Origin: Cryptosporidium bovis
Taxonomy: Eukaryota > Apicomplexa > Conoidasida > Eucoccidiorida > Cryptosporidiidae
Length of the DNA stretch: 64,000 bases
Direction of reading: 5' to 3'
NCBI GenBank assembly: GCA_009768925.2
Contig: VHIT02000050.1
Span: 62,001 to 126,000, forward strand
The first letter of the stretch is position 1, and each line of letters opens with the position of its first letter. Below the pieces are notes generated by a model that was not told the DNA's origin, did not search any database, and was given only the letters and a program-made list of their open reading frames with translations. A program made the position numbers and the translations under genes. This document shows positions 48,471 through 58,734 of this stretch, in pieces.

Positions 48471-49457
48471 ATGGAGCAAATAAGCACTAATAATTTGAAA
48501 ACCTTAGGAACTGAATTAAAAAGCAGAAACATTTACAATTCTGCATCAACTAAAAGTATTGATAATCTTAGCAATCTAAAATTTAAGACAGATACGAATT
48601 TTACATGTTTGAAAGCTGAAAAAGGTGAATTTGAGCGGAATGGTATAAAAACAAGCAAATTATTAAACAAAGAGGAATTGAATTCTTTCAGAACTTTAAT
48701 ATGCAATGATCACTTAAATTCTAAATGTTTAGATCCTGAATCTTGTTTTTTCTCACATTGTAGTGCATGGCAAAGAAGAAATCCAAGTAAATATAATTAT
48801 TCACCCATAATATGCCCAAATATCGATTTCCTCAGAAAGGGTAATAAAGGTAGAATGTCTCTGTCTTGTAAGTGTAAAAAAGGAAGGCTATGCGAATTCG
48901 CTCATACCAAGGAGGAAGAATTGTATCATCCAGATTCATATAAAAAGAAGAAATGCAATTCATTTCCGAATTGTAAAAGGTATTATTGCCCATTCATTCA
49001 CGAAGATGAAAAACCCGTAGTAGGGGAAAATGCATCAGCTAACATGGAAATAAAGTGTGAGACAAGTTCGTTAAATGCAGAAAATAAATACAAAGGACGC
49101 GATAGTTTTGAGCAGATATCTAGCGATATTTCCAAAGGTATTATCGACTCAAAAAAAACAAATTTTGATGAGAACAAGCAAGAATTATTATTAATGCTAT
49201 TAAATTGTCAAAAATTAATCCTTGAAGGAGATTACTGCTTTGCTAAAAAAATCACTGAAAATATACTAAGTTCAATTTCTAAGATAGATGAATATGAAGA
49301 ATTTTCAAACATAATATCATTAAATATGTGGTCAGGTCCAATATATTACCCGAATTATTTAATTAAATCTAATAAAAAGTTTAAGCAGTACAGTCAAGGA
49401 ATTGAATACCCTGGTTATTTTTGTTTTGAAGACTTTAATCCAGCAGATAAACATTAA
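48471..49457 (+). CDS. Tandem CCCH zinc-finger protein, plant RR-TZF/Unkempt type, 328 aa
   Basis: The fingers occupy about residues 75-180. FRTLICND..SKCLDPESCFFSH is followed by WQRRNPSKYNYSPIICPN, which matches the plant RRRDPRKYHYSxxxCP block. Then CKCKKGRLCEFAH and EEELYHPDSYKKKKCNSFPNCKRYYCPFIH follow, matching FECWLHPARYRTQPCKDGxxCxRRVCFFAH. These proteins bind AU-rich RNA and steer mRNA decay or translation. The N-terminus is Lys/Asn-rich. After the fingers there is a helical region (about 230-275, LLMLLNCQKLILEGDYCFAKKI) and a C-terminus with GYFCFEDFNP. The start ATG follows a run of As. Convergent with ESF1. Confidence 0.88.
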   Translation: MEQISTNNLKTLGTELKSRNIYNSASTKSIDNLSNLKFKTDTNFTCLKAEKGEFERNGIKTSKLLNKEELNSFRTLICNDHLNSKCLDPESCFFSHCSAWQRRNPSKYNYSPIICPNIDFLRKGNKGRMSLSCKCKKGRLCEFAHTKEEELYHPDSYKKKKCNSFPNCKRYYCPFIHEDEKPVVGENASANMEIKCETSSLNAENKYKGRDSFEQISSDISKGIIDSKKTNFDENKQELLLMLLNCQKLILEGDYCFAKKITENILSSISKIDEYEEFSNIISLNMWSGPIYYPNYLIKSNKKFKQYSQGIEYPGYFCFEDFNPADKH

Positions 49458-49525
49458 TCGCAAGGAAAAAATTAATTTGTATAACTCGAATATGTCATTT
49501 TAAAATTTATACTTAAAATGATACA

Positions 49526-51499
49526 TTACTTCTGTTTCTTCGACAGCAACTTGAATGAGTTGAAATCGTCAATAGCGTCATTATAACTTTCAATTTTTGA
49601 ATTTTGTCTGCGTTCATACGTGTTTCTTTTGATTTTCTGTGATCTTTTTTCAAATAATAATTTTTTGTTAAATTCGGTTGGTCTGTAAATTGGATTTGTT
49701 GGGTCGATTGCAAAGTCTGCATCTGTGAATATTTTTGAAATTCTGGGATCATCTATATATCCAGTAAAGTCTGTTTGAATTGACTCGGAAGTTGCATTAA
49801 TTATGAGTTCCTTTCTTTTTTTCGATTTAATTTTTTTATCTAGTTTGCCTGCGAGAGCTATTTTCTTCATATCAAAATGCCTATCCTCATCTTCAGATTG
49901 ATCTTCTCCAATATTTTCAACACTTTCATTCCCGTAGTTTGTGTCTGAAGATTTAATGTTTGTTGAATTCTCTCTTTGAAGTTTCTGCTCTTTAATCTTC
50001 TCTCTTAATCTCATTTTTCTTTCTTTCTTCTTTTGCTTCCTCTTATTCAAATATGATTGCCAAGGTGTCAATGACTTATTTGATTCATTTTCAACATTTA
50101 TTTGGTCTTCCCATTTTTGCTTTCCTTTTGCTATCAAATCCATAGATAAGTCTTCAAGATCTTGATTAAATTCGATCTCAACGTTATTATTATCGTTATC
50201 GTTTCCCTTAAATAAACGATTTATGTCGTAATTTGAAATTACATCATGCTCCCCACTTCCATTGTTCTTAATTTCTTCAATTTCATCGTCGAAGATATCT
50301 TTGGCATCTCCTAACAATAAATCTCTCATGTTTGAATGTTTTTCACCAGTTAAACCATTAAATTGGTTGTTATTTTCGGAATGACTAGTTTCAGTCTCAC
50401 TATCGCTAGAGCCTAAATAAGCGTCAAAATCACTCTTTAAGAGCTCTTCTTGAGTGAATTTCTTCCTGAGAAACTTAACTCTTTCTTTCGGTGTGTCATC
50501 CCAAGTTAATATAGGTCTAGAATGTCTTAATGCAGATGTAAAACAGTCAGGTTGTTTGTACTTTGCGGGAATACCCGTTGAGATACTTTTTGGCTCATAT
50601 GGAAAATCAGTTATATCATCAGGAACGAATCTCATTTCAACAGAATCAATACAAAAATCAGCCTCCATTCCATCTAATTCGTCATATAATTTAATTGCGG
50701 TATTTACGGAGTCACACTCTACAATTGCGTAATAATAAAGAGATTTTTCAACTTGGTATTTTCTTATTGCCTCATAATCCTCGTCTGTTATTACTTCAGA
50801 AATGTTTGGAGTTTGTGTCTTTTCACTTGTTGGTCCATTACATTCTATTTTTGGCCCATTTATCTCTTCATACTCCATCCTTTCTTTTCCAAAATCCGAT
50901 GGATAAATCGATATCTTCTTGATCATATAATTTGAGTACCCTGCCTGTATTGTTCCAGAGCCTAACAAAAAACTAGAGAGGACAACGTAAATATCATTTG
51001 CATTGATGTTGTCCCAATCAAGTCCCATTATAGCTAATCTATTAGTAGCTTCTCCTTCAGAAATACCAATTCTTTTGAGAGGATTGTTTTCCCAAACAGA
51101 TTCAATATTTGATTTATTAGTTATATCCTCATGTATGTATGATTCTTCTGACAAACTATTAACACTTTCACCATCCCATTCAAATGAACCTTCAGATTCA
51201 GATGAATATATCTCTGTTGCTGTTTCCTGAATAGGGGTAACAGTTTGCTCAGTATCACTGTGTCCGCCTTTGTAAATTAAAGTAAGGTCCTTGTTTTTTT
51301 TCTTTATTATCTCATTTCCAAATGGGTCCTTGGATGATATGATTGAAAAATCTTCATCCGTAAACATTCGGCTGAAGCGTTTGTCAACCTTAATCTTGTT
51401 CTCCTTTGAAAAAAGAGGCTTAAATCTTGGATCATTTTTGGAATCAAACCTTCTATCACCCACCATATTTGAACTCAATCCTCTACTTTTTGTTTTCAT
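49526..51499 (-). CDS. ESF1: ESF1, pre-rRNA processing protein
   Basis: ESF1 is needed for early 18S rRNA processing in yeast. The start is the ATG at 51499 (MKTKSRG); the frame to 51517 begins with TTG. 657 aa. The N-terminus has DPRFKPLFSKENKIKVDKRFSRMFTDEDF (ESF1 pattern KVDKRFxxMFxDxxF). The RRM-like part has TNRLAIMGLDWDNINANDIYVVLSSFLLGSGTIQ and KKISIYPSDFGKERMEYEEINGP, matching LAVCNMDWDRVKAKDLYVLLxSFxPxxGxI and VxIYPSEFGKxRMxEExxxGP. The C-terminal NUC153 motif DPRISKIFTDADFAIDPTNPIYRPTE is intact. Basic and acidic low-complexity runs are typical of nucleolar proteins. A TTCAGGCGG element is 45 nt upstream. Confidence 0.95.
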   Translation of the reverse strand: MKTKSRGLSSNMVGDRRFDSKNDPRFKPLFSKENKIKVDKRFSRMFTDEDFSIISSKDPFGNEIIKKKNKDLTLIYKGGHSDTEQTVTPIQETATEIYSSESEGSFEWDGESVNSLSEESYIHEDITNKSNIESVWENNPLKRIGISEGEATNRLAIMGLDWDNINANDIYVVLSSFLLGSGTIQAGYSNYMIKKISIYPSDFGKERMEYEEINGPKIECNGPTSEKTQTPNISEVITDEDYEAIRKYQVEKSLYYYAIVECDSVNTAIKLYDELDGMEADFCIDSVEMRFVPDDITDFPYEPKSISTGIPAKYKQPDCFTSALRHSRPILTWDDTPKERVKFLRKKFTQEELLKSDFDAYLGSSDSETETSHSENNNQFNGLTGEKHSNMRDLLLGDAKDIFDDEIEEIKNNGSGEHDVISNYDINRLFKGNDNDNNNVEIEFNQDLEDLSMDLIAKGKQKWEDQINVENESNKSLTPWQSYLNKRKQKKKERKMRLREKIKEQKLQRENSTNIKSSDTNYGNESVENIGEDQSEDEDRHFDMKKIALAGKLDKKIKSKKRKELIINATSESIQTDFTGYIDDPRISKIFTDADFAIDPTNPIYRPTEFNKKLLFEKRSQKIKRNTYERRQNSKIESYNDAIDDFNSFKLLSKKQK

Positions 51500-51543
51500 C
51501 GTAAAAAAAATAGTCAACTTTACAGGTTAACGGTTGACATCAG

Positions 51544-51552
51544 CCGCCTGAA
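51544..51552. promoter_or_regulatory. TTCAGGCGG element upstream of ESF1
   Basis: CCGCCTGAA on the plus strand is TTCAGGCGG in the ESF1 direction, 45 nt before its start. The same nine bases occur inside the 13-mers at 33577-33589 and 61411-61423. Confidence 0.45.
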
Positions 51553-51736
51553 AGAGTAAAGGAGATTCACCGCAAAACATGGTACAGTTGGTAGGAATTA
51601 TTTGGAGAAAAAAAAATCAATAAAAAGTCACAGATAATATTATCAAAATCGTTAGTTCAAAAGTAACTAATAAATTTGTTATTTATATTTTAACACTTTT
51701 AATAAAAAGTAGCATTAAAACTACGGAAATAATTTG

Positions 51737-53743
51737 TCAGGCAATAAGATTATATAGCTGAGAGAGCGTTATACTGTCGAAACTATAATGATGAAAGTTA
51801 CCATTACTTAAACATGGTTTGTTGTTTGTATTCTTCTCACAATTCATGCCTTCAACTACTTCTTTTTTACAAACTGAGATAAAAGTTGACCTAAAGTGGT
51901 GTACTTTGTAACCTTGTAAATTGAGTATGTGTAGTATATTTCCAGAAATAATGGATCTAATTATTTGAATTATATTTAGATGAATCTTCAGTAGATGTCC
52001 CAGTGACTCAGAAAATGGCTTACATATTGATTTCATGCCAAGTTTCTTATAGGAGAAAATAAGAATAGACTGATCACTCGAGTTTGTAAAGAATTCACTC
52101 AAAAATACTCCGGAACTATAACTATTCGGTTGAAATATATTCGCAAGTATCAGGTAAAATGGAAATGTGTTAATTATTGAAATGGTGAAGAATAAAAACA
52201 AAAGTGCCACGTATACGCAACTCCAAATGAATAGGAAATTTATATAAAATGCAGTTATTGTTGGAAGAATAAGGACGAATATCGTAAATAGTATCGTGCC
52301 AATAAGTAGCTGTTCAGAATAATGAGAATTGTGGTCAATATTAGAGAATATATTGCTTTTTATACCACGGAATATGCAAAAGAATGTTTTGATGGCTTTT
52401 AGATTGAGGTTGTAGAGTTTTGCCATAATAGTGTAAATAAAAAACAAGAGAAATGAATAAATGTTGAGAATATCCCAAATTAAAGCGACTGCAACAGACA
52501 TACCACATGCGATGGATGCAAATTTAATTAAAAATATCATATTATGATTCAAATCAGAGAAGTGTTGGCTTGTAAGATCACACCAAAATTTCAAAGCCGC
52601 AAGTGTCAAATTACCAATAAGAGTAGTTAAATTCTGATTTAATTTGAAGCCTGCAGGGAAAGACATTAACCACTTAACTTGGGTATGAATTGCGTCATGA
52701 TATATATAAAAGAATGATTTTTCCATCAATATTATTAATTCTTCTGAAAACGCATCAATACCAAGTGCAAATATTATTCCAAAGACATAATCAACAAATA
52801 TAGTTGTGATTGATGAATAAAGCAATATCTGGATAGAATTATGCAATCTTATATTAGACTTAATATCTGCACTTTTCATCATGTAATCTAAAATTATCCA
52901 GTTTCTTTGGTTTTTTATTTTAAATGCTAGTTGAGAAATTGTAGCGCAGATATTTTTTTGAATAAGGGTTTGAACAACTGGAAAGTTTGAGACGCCAGAC
53001 CAAACTAATGAGGAGATAAGTGAGAGTCCAATCATTGTGTAGAATATCAAATTCATGAATATTTGTAAGAAAAAAGGCTCTATTTTGTGACTTGTTTTTG
53101 TATCGAATGTTGTGTTATTAATTGTTGTGCCCACCTCATTTTCTTTCATTAACATTTCACAGTATTTAAAAAGCGTTAGTTCTCCATTGTCTACGTCACG
53201 CTGTGTATCAGAAAACACGCTATTTTTCTTGATTTTTTTTTCCTCTATAAGATTAATTGTATTACACAAGTACCTGTTTGCATCTTCAAGCATACTTCCA
53301 AGGTTAGATATTTGTCTTTTATGACTTGAATATATGATTATGTCAACTTTCTGAAAAACTAAAGTATTGAGTTCATTGTCATATAATCTAGAAACAACTA
53401 TATACTCATTCTTATTTGAATGGATTAAATCAACGTTTATCATGGCCATTACATCATTAGGTAATTTAGAAGAATTAGTAATTGCTCGGTTCAAGATGTC
53501 CCTACAATAATATTCGCTAGCCCTGTTATTATAGAACTTCAGTAAACCTATTATCTTTGTATTTTCTGTGAAATCTAAAGTATTTAACTCTTCAAATGAA
53601 CATTTTGATTTGACTCCCAAAATTCCCACTTTTTCATTCCAAACTGTAAAATTTCCAAAAATTATGTATTCGCACGGAGTACCTAGTGAACTTTTGAGCA
53701 AATCTTCTGGCAATACAAGAAATATTTGCGATGGTAACTCCAT
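51737..53743 (-). CDS. PIGQ: GPI-GlcNAc transferase subunit PIG-Q/Gpi1
   Basis: PIG-Q/Gpi1 belongs to the ER complex that adds GlcNAc to phosphatidylinositol, the first step of GPI-anchor synthesis. 668 aa. A soluble N-terminal half (to about residue 220) is followed by multiple hydrophobic segments. The Gpi1 domain carries WDILNIYSFLLFFIYTIMAKLYNLNLKAIKTFFCIFRGIKSNIFSNIDHNSHYSEQLLIGTILFTIFVLILPTITAFY in parts matching the family's YxxxARLYxxQLxxLxSLWRLFRGKKxNxLRxRxD...DQLLLGTLLFTxLxFLLPT. The gene is divergent from LAS1 (226 nt between starts) with a GGCGGT site between. Existence of this enzyme supports GPI-anchored surface proteins in the organism. Confidence 0.93.
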   Translation of the reverse strand: MELPSQIFLVLPEDLLKSSLGTPCEYIIFGNFTVWNEKVGILGVKSKCSFEELNTLDFTENTKIIGLLKFYNNRASEYYCRDILNRAITNSSKLPNDVMAMINVDLIHSNKNEYIVVSRLYDNELNTLVFQKVDIIIYSSHKRQISNLGSMLEDANRYLCNTINLIEEKKIKKNSVFSDTQRDVDNGELTLFKYCEMLMKENEVGTTINNTTFDTKTSHKIEPFFLQIFMNLIFYTMIGLSLISSLVWSGVSNFPVVQTLIQKNICATISQLAFKIKNQRNWIILDYMMKSADIKSNIRLHNSIQILLYSSITTIFVDYVFGIIFALGIDAFSEELIILMEKSFFYIYHDAIHTQVKWLMSFPAGFKLNQNLTTLIGNLTLAALKFWCDLTSQHFSDLNHNMIFLIKFASIACGMSVAVALIWDILNIYSFLLFFIYTIMAKLYNLNLKAIKTFFCIFRGIKSNIFSNIDHNSHYSEQLLIGTILFTIFVLILPTITAFYINFLFIWSCVYVALLFLFFTISIINTFPFYLILANIFQPNSYSSGVFLSEFFTNSSDQSILIFSYKKLGMKSICKPFSESLGHLLKIHLNIIQIIRSIISGNILHILNLQGYKVHHFRSTFISVCKKEVVEGMNCEKNTNNKPCLSNGNFHHYSFDSITLSQLYNLIA

Positions 53744-53859
53744 TATTCCTATTAAATAGGCATATTACCAAATAAACTTCAATAACTGTTAGAGTTTACA
53801 AGCCGTTTCCACTGTTCTATCAATAGTTTGTGCGTCATGTCTTTATAATAGCAGCTTAT

Positions 53860-53868
53860 GGCGGTCAC
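53860..53868. promoter_or_regulatory. GGCGGTCAC element between PIG-Q and LAS1
   Basis: TTATGGCGGTCAC lies about 102 nt upstream of LAS1 and 117 nt upstream of PIG-Q. It shares GGCGGT with the other promoter sites in this window. Confidence 0.35.
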
Positions 53869-53969
53869 AAAAATTTAAGAGGCAATGTTAATTGTCAAAC
53901 TGACAAAATTTTGCATTTATAAAACGACTTCCTTATGTTGAGGAAACTTATTAAATTTGTCTGTATTTA

Positions 53970-56195
53970 ATGGGATTCAGTATTCAATATGATAGCAAGA
54001 CGGTTTCATGGTATAATTCACATGAATTTTTTGAGGTTTTCTCATGGCTGTCTGACACGGAGTTGAGTTCAAAATACATGGCACTTAATAGATTAAGAGT
54101 ATGGGAAGAAAGAAGTCATGGAGTTACTAAACAGTGCCCAATTGCAGTAATTAGTACGATCCATATATTGTACGTAATGTTACAAGATGACACATGGAAC
54201 TGGGGTTTAATAAGTGACAAATTTAATGGAGCAAATCTAAATAGTGGTGAGAATATCTTAGACACCTTTTCTAAGCCAAATAAAAACAACGAGCTGAAAG
54301 AATATTCTGAAGAAGAGCTTTATAAATATATTTCTATTAATGATAGAATTCTATCACTTCGGCAACAATACTGTTTGGCAATTATCAGAGTCGTTAATTT
54401 GTTTGTGGATCAGTGCCAGTCCAAGACATATGCTAGGTCAATAAGTACAATTGCAAGTGAAATGGATATTCCGCAAATACTTGTTGAAATAAGGCACCAA
54501 TCAACTCATGGATCAGAACTACCCTCTATCGATGTTTGTAGAATGGGAGGTATTTTGACTCTTTTCTATTTATTTTTCAATTATTGGAGAAACCAACACG
54601 AAATTTTATTAAATTCAATTATAACGGCTAATGAGCAGATTGCCATACATATCAGAAAGTTAATTTTAGTTATTTCAAACATAAAGTTCAATTGGTGTGG
54701 TCATGATAATGAACACAGGGAAACTATTAGTGATACAGAAAACAAGAACGATTTAATTGATGAAGTTGACAGATTTGGTGAATTATTTCATAGCACAATG
54801 TCTAAAATTTCTCTAAGATTTATTTCTATAAATATTCCAATTAGAAATAAAGTGCTAAATTATTTTAAAGAATTGAAAGTAATAGGTAATCCAAATGAAA
54901 TAAAAATTGCTAATGAAATGTTAGATATATTAAATAACCTAAAAGGACCGAGAAATAACACTTGCATTAAAACAAAAATACTGAAAAAATTGACAATGAA
55001 ATTATATAATAACTTACCAGAATTTTATAACGAAATATGGGAAATTCTAAATATTATTAAGACTACCGGTGCTGATGAGAAAATGATAAAATGTTTTTTA
55101 ATCGATGAAATAATAGGAAGAATATGTCCATTATGTTATCCTATAGCAGTAGTTGCTGTATTAAAACTCATAAGCTGTCTAAGCAACGATTTAAAGGTTG
55201 AAATTCTATCTTTTATAATTTACGGAATTGTTGGAAATTGTGAAGAAATAGAAGGTGAGTTTAAGAAAAGAAGAAAGGTTTTCAATGAATGTAAACGAAA
55301 AAGAAAAGCAAGGCTCTTCTTCTGGTTAAGATTGCTTGTTCCAAATATGAAAAAGGTGAAAAAAGATTCTATAGGATCAAAAAGGTTAAAGTATGTTATA
55401 GACTATAATAAGAAACAGTTCTTCGAAGTAATAATATTGCTTACATTTTATAAGAAATTGGATAAGAGCACAAGAGAAAAAAGATTATTGGACCATAGAA
55501 AAATACTTAATACAATATGTGAATCTCAAATGGCCCTTTTCTTAATTTTTTCAAAGATGATTGGTTCAATCCCCAAATTATTACTTAATAATGGTACTGT
55601 TCGAAATGATACTTATATTTTCAACTTTATTAGGCTTTTAAAAGAACTCAAATGTTTTGAGATAACTTCAAATTTATTAGAGGGATTACAAAGGGATAAA
55701 AAACTCACCTATATGAATCACTTGCAACTACTCTCTGATTTTGTTAATGTTAGTGATAAAAATATGAATAACCACAACAATAGAGGTGTTGTAATTGAAG
55801 ATACTGGAATGACTTCATTGCTTAAAGCAGGTACATACTGGGATGAGGATGAGTTTAAGATCTATAATTTGTTCGACAACGATAATAATATTAGTAATAA
55901 GATATCGAAGGATGTTTCAATCACTGAAGACGACGGAATTGATGAATTGGAACAACCAGATTTTGAAACTAATCCAGAAAAAGATTATAGCAGTAAATGC
56001 ACTTGTTTTGAGAAAAAACATGAAACGAAGGTACTAAATATGTATTGTTCAAATAACAAAACTACATCAAGTTATATGAACAGATGCTTTTTAAATGCAG
56101 AAAAATTTAATAGACAGAGTATTGGCATGAAGGAGATGATGTCTGAAAGGGCACTTAATATTGATTGGGAATCAGTTGTTGATTTATCGGAATAA
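53970..56195 (+). CDS. LAS1: LAS1 pre-rRNA endoribonuclease, 741 aa
   Basis: LAS1 cleaves the ITS2 spacer (C2 site) of pre-rRNA and works with the Grc3 kinase. The N-terminal domain has SWYNSHEFFEVFSWL, RLRVWEERSHGVTKQCPIAVIST and LSLRQQYCLAIIRVVNLFVDQCQ, the family entry. The HEPN nuclease motif RHQSTH (Arg175-x4-His180) sits in VEIRHQSTHGSELPSIDVCR, matching DIRHEATHxELPSL. The middle and C-terminal parts are Asn/Lys/Ile-rich with no motif I can name. The C-terminus is acidic (TEDDGIDELEQPDFE) and ends with a helix NIDWESVVDL. An exact length match is not expected, because LAS1 C-termini are highly variable. Confidence 0.94.
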   Translation: MGFSIQYDSKTVSWYNSHEFFEVFSWLSDTELSSKYMALNRLRVWEERSHGVTKQCPIAVISTIHILYVMLQDDTWNWGLISDKFNGANLNSGENILDTFSKPNKNNELKEYSEEELYKYISINDRILSLRQQYCLAIIRVVNLFVDQCQSKTYARSISTIASEMDIPQILVEIRHQSTHGSELPSIDVCRMGGILTLFYLFFNYWRNQHEILLNSIITANEQIAIHIRKLILVISNIKFNWCGHDNEHRETISDTENKNDLIDEVDRFGELFHSTMSKISLRFISINIPIRNKVLNYFKELKVIGNPNEIKIANEMLDILNNLKGPRNNTCIKTKILKKLTMKLYNNLPEFYNEIWEILNIIKTTGADEKMIKCFLIDEIIGRICPLCYPIAVVAVLKLISCLSNDLKVEILSFIIYGIVGNCEEIEGEFKKRRKVFNECKRKRKARLFFWLRLLVPNMKKVKKDSIGSKRLKYVIDYNKKQFFEVIILLTFYKKLDKSTREKRLLDHRKILNTICESQMALFLIFSKMIGSIPKLLLNNGTVRNDTYIFNFIRLLKELKCFEITSNLLEGLQRDKKLTYMNHLQLLSDFVNVSDKNMNNHNNRGVVIEDTGMTSLLKAGTYWDEDEFKIYNLFDNDNNISNKISKDVSITEDDGIDELEQPDFETNPEKDYSSKCTCFEKKHETKVLNMYCSNNKTTSSYMNRCFLNAEKFNRQSIGMKEMMSERALNIDWESVVDLSE

Positions 56196-57097
56196 TAGTT
56201 GTAAATTTGGAAAAAATGAGGTCCAAATATTGTAACCACCACTTCAAAATTATTCTTGTCATTCGAACCTGATGTAAAATTGAAAAGAAAAACTTCTTGT
56301 ATAATGTGATTTTATCCTATTTAGGCACAACCTTAAAAGCATCTATTGGAGTTTTTGATTAAGAAGATGAATTTACAGTTTAGAATTTCGCTTCTTACGC
56401 CTGTCTTTTATTTTACGTATGTATTAAGCTATTATTTTTCTATTAATATCAAGCTTCTAAATTTAAAAAAAATTTCATCAATGACTCCGGAAATACATTT
56501 TTTGTTCCTCGTGTTATAAATTGTTAAATTTGTAGTTTATTAAGCCCTACTCATAAATAAAACGTAGTAGTTAAATTGAATAGTCAATTTCCTCGTGCAT
56601 GAGTTGAACAAATTAATTTGCCAATTTTTTATTCAATTTTATTTCTTATGTATTAATCAACTCAGTAAAGTCAGGTAATGACTTTATCGAAAATGAAAGT
56701 CAAGATTCATAAAAACGAAGAAAAATTGGGGCAGGTTTAGATATGTACGTAAATGTTGTTTTTACTATCCAGCTTTAAACATGAGGCAATTAATTATCTC
56801 GTGCTTTTTTAATGTTACCTTTCTTAATATATCTATCTTAAATAAAATAGAGTAACTTTATTCTCTTCTCTCCAATTGAATCACCTATAAAACTTGTTCT
56901 TTGTCCAAGAACAACCCTAACTTCCTATTTGTACCTGTAATACACACAAGATCCGGAATTCCACTTTTCTCCCCGAAGCATATCTAAACATTAATGATAT
57001 AAACTGTAAATTCTGCGTTCAAATATTACTAAATTAAAGACAAGATTAAAACAATAAAAGCGTAATTAACTAATCTAATTCTAAACGAGAAAATAAT
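56196..57097. other. 900-nt convergent gap with one strong hairpin
   Basis: No coding frame. It holds a perfect 8-bp hairpin TTGTTCTT (56894-56901), loop TGTCC, AAGAACAA (56907-56914), and a TGCATG within CCTCGTGCATGAG near 56590. It lies between the 3' ends of LAS1 and CCT delta, so it should be 3' UTR sequence. A small non-coding RNA is possible. Confidence 0.45.
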
Positions 57098-58708
57098 TTA
57101 GTAACATGGGATAATGTCATCAATTTTGAGGATCATCATTACTGTCTCTGTTGCAAGTTTTACAGAAGAAAGATTTACGAGCAATGGTTGTAGTACGTTT
57201 TCCTTCAAGATATCAGTAACAGTTGATTTTCTAACATTAATTCCTGCATACTTCTCGCCTTCCGAGTGTTTTTTTCTAAGTTGAGTTACAATTTCAATAG
57301 GGTTTAATCCTGCGTTTTCAGCAAGTGTGTACGGTATTATTTCAAATGCTTGTGCATAGGCACGAATACACATTTGTTTGACTCCAGAGAGTGATTTTGC
57401 CCAGTTAGAGAGTTCTGTATAAATTTGGGCCTCACAGGCACCTCCTCCAGGAACCAAAGCCTGTTCTTTAATGATACTCCTAATAACACAAAGTGCATCA
57501 TGTATACACCTTTCAGTTTCATCAAGCATAAGCATGTTAGATGCTCTTACAAATATAGTCATCATATCTTTCCCTGGAATGCCAGTAATCCTACAAATGC
57601 GTCCATTACCATCAAGATCCTCGTCAGAAACACAATTTGCAGTTCCCAATTTGTCCACGGTGAAATGGTCTAGAGAAGCAATGGGGGAGCAATTGAGTGC
57701 CCTGCTTAAAAATTCTATTTCATCTCTCTCAATATCCTTTACAACCAAGATCTTTGCCTTTGCACAATAATCAAGAGCCAAGGTACTCACAGCTTCTCTC
57801 AATATACTCTTCTGAATAAGGAGTACATTACATCCCGTAGACGCGATCTGTTTGATCATTTTTGCTATTAGAATTCTCTCTTCTCTCAAAAGTCTATCCA
57901 TGGCAGTGTAATCTTTAATAATAATATTGTTTTCAATGTCAGTCTTTGGAGCAGAGAGACAGAACTGTATTAAACCAATGCGTGCATTATCAACTCTTGT
58001 TGGCCCACTTGCCGTTCTCGAAACCTTCTGTTGATGTAAAATTAAACCATCAACAAGTTCAGTATCCTCAACAGTACCTCCCAATTTTTTGACAATTCTA
58101 ATATTTCTGAGATCTACAGTCTTTCTTACAGACCCTGTGTTACCCTTAGAAGTAGTTATCAGTGAGCTTTTTTGGTCCACTCTTGAAACACCTAAAACTG
58201 CATCAACGGCAATACCTGCTAAATGCTGAGCATTGTGACTAACAACTTTTGAACTAAGAGATGTACAGGCGGATTTTATTAGAGTAGCTCTATCACTCAA
58301 TTCAACCTTAACTGAAATGTTTCTAAGAATGTTTTCTATCTTATTGCAACCTTCCATGAAATATTGTGATATAATTTGTGGATGAATTCCCTTTTCCAAA
58401 AGTGTTTCAGCAGCACCAAGGAGGCTTCCTGCAATTACCACAACAGAACTTGTTCCATCACCAACCTCTACATCTTGAGCCTTCGATAATTCTACGAGCA
58501 TCTTGGCACATGGGTGTATTACTGCCATTTCCCTCAAGATCGTAGCACCGTCATTAGTAATTATTACCTCCCCTTTTTCAATCATTTTGTCCATTCCCTT
58601 GGGGCCTAAACTTGTTCTAATAATTTCAGAAATTACCCTTGCAGCAACGATGTTTTCATGCCTGGTTGTTCTACTTCTTTCATTACGACTCAAATTTTCA
58701 GTTGCCAT
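57098..58708 (-). CDS. CCT4: T-complex protein 1 subunit delta (CCT4)
   Basis: CCT delta is one of eight subunits of the cytosolic chaperonin that folds actin and tubulin. 536 aa, the normal length. ATP-site motifs are intact: RTSLGPKGMDKMI, NDGATIL, VGDGTSSVVVIAG and the C-terminal VPGGGACE. Delta-specific matches include IGLIQFCLSAPKTD, YTAMDRLLREERILI, GCNVLLIQKSILREAVSTLALDY, DIERDEIEFL and LAENAGLNPIEIVTQLRKKH. It ends ILKIDDIIP. The gene has a comparatively high GC content and regular codon use, consistent with strong expression. Confidence 0.97.
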   Translation of the reverse strand: MATENLSRNERSRTTRHENIVAARVISEIIRTSLGPKGMDKMIEKGEVIITNDGATILREMAVIHPCAKMLVELSKAQDVEVGDGTSSVVVIAGSLLGAAETLLEKGIHPQIISQYFMEGCNKIENILRNISVKVELSDRATLIKSACTSLSSKVVSHNAQHLAGIAVDAVLGVSRVDQKSSLITTSKGNTGSVRKTVDLRNIRIVKKLGGTVEDTELVDGLILHQQKVSRTASGPTRVDNARIGLIQFCLSAPKTDIENNIIIKDYTAMDRLLREERILIAKMIKQIASTGCNVLLIQKSILREAVSTLALDYCAKAKILVVKDIERDEIEFLSRALNCSPIASLDHFTVDKLGTANCVSDEDLDGNGRICRITGIPGKDMMTIFVRASNMLMLDETERCIHDALCVIRSIIKEQALVPGGGACEAQIYTELSNWAKSLSGVKQMCIRAYAQAFEIIPYTLAENAGLNPIEIVTQLRKKHSEGEKYAGINVRKSTVTDILKENVLQPLLVNLSSVKLATETVMMILKIDDIIPCY

Positions 58709-58734
58709 TATTTAAACATAAGTATTTCATCTAT

